Shown here: in pieces, positions 58,693 through 64,000 of the stretch
Numbering within the stretch: position 1 is the stretch's first letter
Layout: every line of letters starts with the position of its first letter
Origin: Lachnospiraceae bacterium
GTDB taxonomy: Bacteria > Bacillota > Clostridia > Lachnospirales > Lachnospiraceae
Assembly (NCBI GenBank): GCA_024696615.1
Contig: JAILGS010000079.1
Location: 18,042-82,041 of the forward strand
Length of the DNA: 64,000 nt
Direction: 5' to 3'
Program-made: the position numbers and the translations under genes
The notes under the pieces: generated by a model
What the model was told of the DNA's origin: nothing
Databases searched by the model: none
What the model saw: the letters and a program-made list of their open reading frames with translations, nothing else

Positions 58693-60360
58693 TTACCCAC
58701 GAATTAAGGATAATAACTGTTCCACATTCTTCTTACCAAATTCCGGCTTATGATCTCCGATAATATAGCAAGGAACGCTCATGACATTGTACTGATCCTT
58801 AAAGGCTGGGAAATGATTAAGATCATACACATCCACACTTACCTTATCATTCAGGGAAGCAATTCGTTCTGCTGCCACCACAAGGTCCGGACACATGGTA
58901 CAACTCAAGCTCACAAAGACCTTGATTGGAGTCTCTTCCGTAATGGAAGCGATACCCTCCCGGTCCGCATCCGCAATCGGCTGACCAGGACCTGCCGCAT
59001 TATAAAGACCCAATACGAAGGAGGTAAACTCATGTCCTCCAGGAGCACCATGGAAGGTCATTCCTGCCTTGGTTCCATCCTCACGAAGCACGGTTACATA
59101 TGGAAGATCCTCTCCTCCTTGTACTTCTCGAACTTCAATCTTATCCGTCAGTGCGGATAATTCCTTCATATACTGCTTTAATTCTGCTGATACAGCCCGA
59201 TCATCCGGATGTACTTCCAGGATCACCTTACTTGCCATACGGCTAAATACTGCATCCAACTGAGCCTTCATGCCATCATCCAATAATTCTCCCGAAGAAG
59301 CACTAGAGGATGCCTGACCACTAGTAGAAGCCTTGGAAGCCGATGCATCCGCTGGCTTATGCACATTGGCACGACGCACTGGGATTTCTGGAGAAAGGCC
59401 GGTGGTCTTACGCATCTTCGCAAGGTACTTTTCCAATTCCGTTGCGGCAATAGCGCCATCTCCCGTGGCAGTTACCACCTGACGAAGGGTCTTAATACAT
59501 ACATCTCCTGCTGCATATAAGCCCTCTTTCGTGGTCTGCTTGGAAAGATCCGTAATCACATAGCCTTGCTCATTTAAATCACACAGTCCTTTAGCAAGTT
59601 CTGTGGATGGGGAATAACCTGCAAAGACGAATACCCCAAAGGTATCCCCGCCCTCAGGGGAATAGGTGGTAACCTCCCCCGTCTTATTATTCTTATAAGT
59701 AATGCTGCGAAGTACTGAATCACCATCCACGGAAACCACTTCCGTATTGGTCATTACGGTAATCTTCGGATGATTTCTCGCCTCATCCGCAGCTTCCTTG
59801 GCACAGGAGAAGTCCTCGCCACGAATCAGAATGGTTACTTTCGAAGCGAAGCGGGTTAAGAATACACTCTCTTCCGCCGCTGCAAAGCCACCACCGATAA
59901 CGAATACTTCCTTGCCGGTAAAGAATTCACCATCACAGGTAGCACAATATGCCACGCCGTGACCTTTAAATTCTGCTTCATTGGTGAAGCCGATCATTCT
60001 TGGATGAGCGCCGGTAGCAAGTAATACGCCAAGACAACGAATGTCCCCACGGCTTGTCTTAACCACCTTCACATCCTGAGAAAAATCCAATTCCTTCACA
60101 TCTGCTAACATAAATTCAGCGCCAAAACTTTCCGCCTGCTTACGCATGGTCTCCGTAAGTTCAGCGCCACTCTGTGGGGCAGCACCGGGGTAATTTACTA
60201 CTTCCGCAGTAATGGTGATCTGACCGCCGAATTTTTCTTTCTCGATCACGAGCACACGATAGCATGCTCTTGCAAGATACATTGCAGCGGTAAGTCCCGC
60301 AGGACCTCCACCCACAACGACTGCATCGTACAAATTCTTATCAATCGTGGTGTTGTCCAT
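58693..60360 (-). CDS. Thioredoxin-reductase / AhpF-like flavoprotein with C-terminal thioredoxin-fold domain
   Basis: The protein has 555 residues from the second of two adjacent ATGs, which gives the better spacing to AGGAGG (5 nt). The FAD site is VVVGGGPAGLTAAMYLARA at the N-terminus. The redox pair is CATCDG near residue 139, and the NAD site is VIGGGFAAAEES. A Ser/Ala-rich linker lies near 335-350. A thioredoxin-fold domain with CTMC, about residues 487-490, and a cis-Pro in SVPCYII ends the protein. Standard AhpF has its redox fold domain N-terminal to the reductase; here it is C-terminal. It sits 9 bp after ahpC and reduces it, by inference. Confidence 0.93.
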   Translation of the reverse strand: MDNTTIDKNLYDAVVVGGGPAGLTAAMYLARACYRVLVIEKEKFGGQITITAEVVNYPGAAPQSGAELTETMRKQAESFGAEFMLADVKELDFSQDVKVVKTSRGDIRCLGVLLATGAHPRMIGFTNEAEFKGHGVAYCATCDGEFFTGKEVFVIGGGFAAAEESVFLTRFASKVTILIRGEDFSCAKEAADEARNHPKITVMTNTEVVSVDGDSVLRSITYKNNKTGEVTTYSPEGGDTFGVFVFAGYSPSTELAKGLCDLNEQGYVITDLSKQTTKEGLYAAGDVCIKTLRQVVTATGDGAIAATELEKYLAKMRKTTGLSPEIPVRRANVHKPADASASKASTSGQASSSASSGELLDDGMKAQLDAVFSRMASKVILEVHPDDRAVSAELKQYMKELSALTDKIEVREVQGGEDLPYVTVLREDGTKAGMTFHGAPGGHEFTSFVLGLYNAAGPGQPIADADREGIASITEETPIKVFVSLSCTMCPDLVVAAERIASLNDKVSVDVYDLNHFPAFKDQYNVMSVPCYIIGDHKPEFGKKNVEQLLSLIRG

Positions 60361-60372
60361 CATGCCCTCCTT

Positions 60373-60936
60373 TTAGAGTGCGCCAACAAGATCAAGACTT
60401 GGCTTTAAGGTCTCTGCACCTGGCTGCCACTTCGCAGGACATACTTCATCCCCATGCTCATATACGAACTGGCAAGCCTTCACCTTACGAAGTAATTCTT
60501 CTGCATTACGACCAACATTGCCAGCATTCACTTCATAAGCAACGATCTTTCCATCTGGATTTACAATGAAGGTACCACGTTCTGCCTGACCTGCATCCTC
60601 GATATATACATCGAAATCAACGCTTAATGCGTGGGTAGGATCTGCAAGCATTGGGTACTGCAGCTTGGAAATACGCTCGGAATGGTCATGCCATGCCTTG
60701 TGTACAAAATGGGAATCGGTGGATACGGAATAGATTTCGCATCCAATGGACTGAAATTCGGCATAATTGTTCTGCAGATCCTCTAATTCTGTAGGGCAGA
60801 CAAAAGTAAAATCTGCTGGATAGAAGAAGAATACGCTCCACTTTCCAAGCACGTCCTTCTTGCTTACATCCGTAAATTCATTATTCAAAAATGCCTTGAC
60901 GGTAAAATCCGCTACTTCCTTGTTAATTAATGACAT
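60373..60936 (-). CDS. ahpC: Alkyl hydroperoxide reductase, AhpC peroxiredoxin
   Basis: This 187-residue typical 2-Cys peroxiredoxin has peroxidatic Cys47 in FYPADFTFVCPTELEDLQ and resolving Cys166 in EVCPAKWQPG. It reduces peroxides and peroxynitrite with electrons from the adjacent AhpF-like protein. AAAGGAG precedes the start. Promoter boxes lie at 60988-61016. It is the first gene of a two-gene unit. Confidence 0.98.
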   Translation of the reverse strand: MSLINKEVADFTVKAFLNNEFTDVSKKDVLGKWSVFFFYPADFTFVCPTELEDLQNNYAEFQSIGCEIYSVSTDSHFVHKAWHDHSERISKLQYPMLADPTHALSVDFDVYIEDAGQAERGTFIVNPDGKIVAYEVNAGNVGRNAEELLRKVKACQFVYEHGDEVCPAKWQPGAETLKPSLDLVGAL

Positions 60937-60987
60937 CTCAATTCTCCTTTAATATGATTATTTTGCAAATGTTACATCCCCGGAAAT

Positions 60988-61016
60988 CATATATTTTTTT
61001 CATATGATTACGTCAA
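60988..61016 (-). promoter_or_regulatory. Promoter of ahpC
   Basis: On the minus strand, -35 TTGACG and -10 TATATG are separated by exactly 17 bp. The -10 is about 50 bp upstream of ahpC. I did not see a clear PerR box. Confidence 0.7.
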
Positions 61017-61240
61017 CAAAGTGGCGAAAAATAAAGCATTTGCAATATGTGTATTATACCTGAAAATGCCCGATTTTAGAAGTGCTTCACGGGGAATTCA
61101 CAAGTTAGCACAAGATAATTATTTAGGGAACTTTCTCCCTTCCAAGACACTAAAAAACCCGTGGAGCAAAGTGAAGTTTACCTTGCATTTTCCACGGGTT
61201 TTCGATACAATGAGTAAAATTTTTGAATAAAGGAGTTTCT
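61017..61240 (+). other. Intergenic region upstream of the EIIC-type gene, with terminator-like hairpin
   Basis: Between the ahpC promoter and the EIIC-type start, a 10-bp stem (AACCCGTGGA/TCCACGGGTT, 61156-61200, 25-nt loop) is followed by TTTTCG on the plus strand and preceded by AAAAAA. As a plus-strand element it could be a leader attenuator. A smaller hairpin, GGGAA/TTCTCCC, lies near 61127-61140. A short open frame here at 61021-61230 has no ribosome site. No riboswitch family is recognised. Confidence 0.5.
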
Positions 61241-62335
61241 ATGATGGAAAAGATAAAAGCGTTCTTAAAACGCAAGGATATCGAAATCTCAGTGAAACGA
61301 TATCTGGTAGATGCCCTGGGTGCTATGGCTCAGGGTCTGTTTTGTTCCCTGTTAATGGGAACCATCTTAAATACCCTTGGAACCCAGTTTCATATTGGAT
61401 TCTTAACCAAAACCGTGGCAACCGTTGCGGGAATTGATTATACTGTGGGTGGACTTGCCTCCGCCATGAGCGGTCCTGCCATGGCTGTAGCCATCGGTAA
61501 TGCACTGCACTGTCCGCCACTCGTACTATATTCCCTGATCACCGTGGGATTTGCCACCAATGCACTTGGCGGTGCCGGTGGACCATTAGCGGTTCTCTTT
61601 GTTGCCATCGTTGCAGCAGAAGCAGGTAAAGCAATTTCCAAAGAAACCAAAGTGGATATCCTTGTAACACCACTGGTTACCATTCTTGTGGGTATCCTCC
61701 TTGCTGCAAGCTGTGCACCATGGCTTGGAAGTGTAGCCATGAAGCTTGGAGACCTGATCAAATGGGCTACCTTACAGCAGCCATTCATTATGGGTATTGT
61801 GGTATCCGTCTTTATTGGTATCGCCCTCACCCTTCCAATCTCCTCCGCAGCCATCTGCGCAGCCCTTAGTTTAACCGGTCTTGCCGGTGGTGCTGCTGTC
61901 GCAGGATGTTGCGCACAGATGGTGGGATTTGCCTTCTTAAGTTTCAAGGAGAATCGTTGGGGCGGTTTAGTATCCCAGGGTATTGGTACTTCCATGTTAC
62001 AGATGGGTAATATTGTGAAAAACCCTTGTATCTGGATTCCACCAATTGTATGTTCCGCCATTACCGGACCTCTTGCCACCTGTGTCTTCCATATGGAGAT
62101 GAACGGTGCAGCCGTATCCTCCGGTATGGGAACCTGCGGTTTGGTAGGCCAGATTGGCGTATATACCGGCTGGATCAATGATATCACCGCCGGAACCAAG
62201 GCTACCATTACCGGAATGGATTGGCTTGGATTAATTCTCATCTCCTTTGTAATCCCTGCAATTCTTTGTCCACTTCTCTATGAAGTAGAAAGAAAGCTTG
62301 GCTGGGTGAAGGACGGAGATGTAACCTTACAGTAA
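61241..62335 (+). CDS. EIIC-type membrane protein (PTS_EIIC_2 family)
   Basis: The protein has 364 residues from the ATG preceded by AAAGGAG; an ATG 18 bp earlier has no site. It has eight to ten hydrophobic spans, rich in Gly and Ala. Segments such as VDALGAMAQGLFCSLLMGTILNTLG, SGPAMAVAIGNALHCPP, NALGGAGGPLAVLFVAIVAAE and GTCGLVGQIGVYTGWI match my memory of the PTS_EIIC_2 family (PF13303), distinct from classic EIIC proteins. No EIIA, EIIB or HPr gene is near. The role is therefore uncertain. The C-terminus is cytoplasmic, ending YEVERKLGWVKDGDVTLQ. Confidence 0.88.
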   Translation: MMEKIKAFLKRKDIEISVKRYLVDALGAMAQGLFCSLLMGTILNTLGTQFHIGFLTKTVATVAGIDYTVGGLASAMSGPAMAVAIGNALHCPPLVLYSLITVGFATNALGGAGGPLAVLFVAIVAAEAGKAISKETKVDILVTPLVTILVGILLAASCAPWLGSVAMKLGDLIKWATLQQPFIMGIVVSVFIGIALTLPISSAAICAALSLTGLAGGAAVAGCCAQMVGFAFLSFKENRWGGLVSQGIGTSMLQMGNIVKNPCIWIPPIVCSAITGPLATCVFHMEMNGAAVSSGMGTCGLVGQIGVYTGWINDITAGTKATITGMDWLGLILISFVIPAILCPLLYEVERKLGWVKDGDVTLQ

Positions 62336-62373
62336 ACGCTTCTTACGAACGAATGGTTTCAACAAGAACCTAC

Positions 62374-63861
62374 TTATTGCATTCTGCCACCGCGACCGCC
62401 AAATCCGCCATTCATATTGCCGGAAGGTGCGCCACTTGGCATTCCTGAGGAGTCGGAGCTGCCCATATCAGGAGCAGTTCCACTTCCGAATGGATTCGTT
62501 CCATCCATACTTCCGCCCATCATTCCAGGGCCTCCCATCATACCACCCATCATCTGATTGGTCATAGTGGTTACCACTTCTCCATTCACAGTTACCGTAC
62601 CACCATTAATGGTTCCGGACTGATCATAATCAAATGGGCTATTGGCTGTAATATCGATCGTTCCACCATTAATCACAATGGATCCATTGGCATCGATTGC
62701 ATCCGTATCGCCATTTCCCATCACAATGGTAATATCACCACCGTTAATTTCAATCCATACATCATAATAGGTGCTCTTCTGCGTTGCATTAATACCATCA
62801 TCAGAAGCACTGATATCAATCGTTCCGTCATTAATGGTAATATAGGTCGCTTCTAATCCTTCCACTGCAGTAATATCGAAAGTTCCGCCATCAATGGTTA
62901 AGGTGGTGGTAGCCTGGATGCCATCATCCCCTGCATTTAAGGTAAAGGATCCGCCTGCGATATACACATCTCCTAAGGTATAATCCTCATCATTTTCACA
63001 GTGGAATGCATCCTTTCCACAAGTGATCACAAAAGTACCATCATTTACGGCAATGGAGTCGTTCACTTCCACGCCATCCGAAGTTGCATCGATCACATAG
63101 GTACCACCGGTCACCTTTAAATCATCCTTAGCCACAATACCATTGGCTGTGGAAGAAATGGTTAAGGTTGCGGTACCATTTAATACCAGATCATCCTTCG
63201 CAAAGATTACACCATCTAAATTGGTACTATCCTCCGCTACAAATGTGCCAGTAACGGAAAGTGTGGAATCTCCTTCCGTTGTTACAAATACTTTATCTGC
63301 TGCAATCACGTATATAGCTGGTGCATCCTCATTGGTGATATTCAGATCATCCAATACTAACTGCACCTTCTCCCCATCCGCATCCACGCGAATGGTTACA
63401 TCACTTGCAGTTCCGCTGATCACATACACACCGGCTGCGGTAATATTCACATCTTCCCCATCACTTACGGTAATATAGGTTGCATCGGTTTTATCCGCCG
63501 TCTGGGTCAGATCCCGGTTGGTAAATATTTCTGATTCATCCACACTGAGTGCGGTGGCACTTTGGGAGGACGATGTGCTACCGCTGGTGGATGCTGCATC
63601 CCCTGTCGTGGATGCTGTATTGTCACTGACTGGAAGTTCTGTCGAACCCTGATTTTGTGCTGTCGACTTAGAAGAACTTCCCGAAAAATTAGTAGAATCC
63701 GTTGTGTTATTTCCTGCAATAGCGCTTGCGCTTACACTGGAACTATAGGTGGTAGAAGACTCATTTCCCTGATTTAAGGTATATAGCCCTCCCACGGTAA
63801 GTCCACCGGCAAGTACTGCACCTAAAGCTGCAATGGCTAATTGTTTGCTTGATCGTTTCAT
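62374..63861 (-). CDS. Cthe_2159-type carbohydrate-binding beta-helix protein
   Basis: The protein has 495 residues from the ATG 8 nt after GAGG; another ATG two codons earlier is too close. The N-terminal signal peptide or anchor is KQLAIAALGAVLAGGLTVGGLY. A Ser/Thr-rich linker spans about 25-100. A region of repeated turns follows (DGVEVNDSIAVNDGTFVITCG, GGSFTLNAGDDGIQATTTLTIDGGTFDITAVEGLEA), typical of the Cthe_2159 family, whose Clostridium thermocellum founder binds cellulose and polygalacturonate. The final 65 residues are Met/Gly-rich (MMGGMMGGPGMMGG). It may act as a surface pectin-binding protein. It is preceded by a partial gene on the same strand, 12 bp away. Confidence 0.93.
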   Translation of the reverse strand: MKRSSKQLAIAALGAVLAGGLTVGGLYTLNQGNESSTTYSSSVSASAIAGNNTTDSTNFSGSSSKSTAQNQGSTELPVSDNTASTTGDAASTSGSTSSSQSATALSVDESEIFTNRDLTQTADKTDATYITVSDGEDVNITAAGVYVISGTASDVTIRVDADGEKVQLVLDDLNITNEDAPAIYVIAADKVFVTTEGDSTLSVTGTFVAEDSTNLDGVIFAKDDLVLNGTATLTISSTANGIVAKDDLKVTGGTYVIDATSDGVEVNDSIAVNDGTFVITCGKDAFHCENDEDYTLGDVYIAGGSFTLNAGDDGIQATTTLTIDGGTFDITAVEGLEATYITINDGTIDISASDDGINATQKSTYYDVWIEINGGDITIVMGNGDTDAIDANGSIVINGGTIDITANSPFDYDQSGTINGGTVTVNGEVVTTMTNQMMGGMMGGPGMMGGSMDGTNPFGSGTAPDMGSSDSSGMPSGAPSGNMNGGFGGRGGRMQ

Positions 63862-63879
63862 AATCATTACCTCATCTTT

Positions 63880-64000
63880 CTATTCATAGTCGAAAAGAAT
63901 TACCACTTGCTCCTTGTTCTTTCCACTTCCTTCCTGTTCCATCGTCGAAGGAATGGGTGGCAATTCAGTTCCGATTTCTTGCTTCCATGGTGGTATCATA
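63880..64000 (-). CDS. Partial gene, C-terminal 39 or more residues only
   Basis: This frame is open from the right edge to a TAG at 63880-63882 and ends KQEIGTELPPIPSTMEQEGS, then KNKEQVVILFDYE. It lies 18 bp upstream of the Cthe_2159-type start, in the same direction. The tail is not recognised. In other Clostridia, Cthe_2159-type genes follow DUF4956, VTC or CotH genes, so one of these is possible. It could also be a chance frame. Confidence 0.45.
   Translation of the reverse strand, partial: MIPPWKQEIGTELPPIPSTMEQEGSGKNKEQVVILFDYE

Noticed and set aside
61438..62241. 267-codon minus-strand frame opposite the EIIC-type gene
   Set aside because: Pro/Ala/Ile-rich translation with no ribosome site; the plus-strand frame has clear membrane spans and a good site.
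1..64000. tRNA, rRNA, CRISPR, IS elements, prophage or toxin-antitoxin genes
   Set aside because: I looked through the gaps and gene list for these and saw no supporting sequence; short repeats found are too few and too degenerate for CRISPR.

Overview
The window reads as chromosomal DNA of an anaerobic, Gram-positive member of the Bacillota, most likely class Clostridia, family Lachnospiraceae. The evidence is strong Shine-Dalgarno sites (GGAGG, AAGGAGG), a class 1B dihydroorotate dehydrogenase pair (pyrD/pyrK), an LplABC-type sugar importer, a two-protein finish to purine synthesis (AICAR formyltransferase plus a PurO-type IMP cyclohydrolase), zinc-ribbon/TPR membrane proteins, an LTA-synthase-like phosphoglycerol transferase and a Cthe_2159-type beta-helix protein. 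I saw no rRNA, tRNA, CRISPR array, insertion sequence, prophage or plasmid gene.

Layout. 1-1.8 kb: 5' part of a GH3 glucosidase with inverted domain order (minus strand). 2-6.2 kb: pyrF-pyrK-pyrD behind a large HTH protein. 6.3-10.8 kb: a four-gene unit (coiled-coil protein, folC, an unnoticed 52-residue protein, zinc-ribbon/TPR protein). 10.9-11.9 kb: an aldose-1-epimerase-like protein. 12-23.3 kb: a pectin (rhamnogalacturonan/homogalacturonan) locus. It runs solute-binding lipoprotein, two permeases, rhamnogalacturonan acetylesterase (CE12), an ankyrin-GH43 fusion, a small helical protein, GH28 polygalacturonase, then an ABC exporter. 23.7-34.6 kb: housekeeping genes (PAP2 phosphatase, YigZ, class A PBP, ilvE, BI-1 family protein, methyltransferase, yajC, tgt, aroC, GNAT). 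34.6-42.8 kb: a GGDEF protein, then a second pectin patch (CE8 pectinesterase, a PL26/YetA-like protein) with a MATE exporter and an AraC regulator. 42.7-52.2 kb: FliB-like methylase, ADP-ribosylglycohydrolase, trmO, Mbeg1-like hydrolase, AICAR formyltransferase and PurO, MATE exporter, and a Lon-like AAA protein lacking a protease domain. 52.4-64 kb: LTA-synthase-like protein, SseB-like protein, a KduD/gluconate-5-dehydrogenase-like SDR, a MocR regulator with a structured leader, AhpF-like reductase and AhpC, an EIIC-type membrane protein, a Cthe_2159-type protein and the tail of one more gene.

How the genes fit together. None of the pectin-active enzymes (GH28, GH43, CE12, CE8, PL26-like) has a signal peptide, whereas the binding protein has a clear lipobox. 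The inferred scheme is import of pectic oligosaccharides by the LplABC-type system, which has no ATPase gene here and so probably uses a shared one. Deacetylation, demethylation and depolymerisation would then occur in the cytoplasm, with the SDR a candidate for the later ketouronate step. A CTTGTATACAAG palindrome upstream of the importer promoter matches, from memory, the core of the Bacillus subtilis GntR operator. A FadR/GntR-type regulator encoded elsewhere could therefore control the locus.

The observations most worth checking are the ankyrin-GH43 fusion; the zinc-ribbon/4-TM extension on one sugar permease; the 52-residue protein locked by ATGA overlaps between folC and a TPR gene; the 17-codon leader ORF and palindromes in the MocR 5' region; the Walker-B Asp-to-Asn change in the Lon-like AAA protein; short tandem duplications at stop codons (KYM-stop, and a four-unit repeat after purO); and terminators embedded in the 3' coding end of convergent neighbours.
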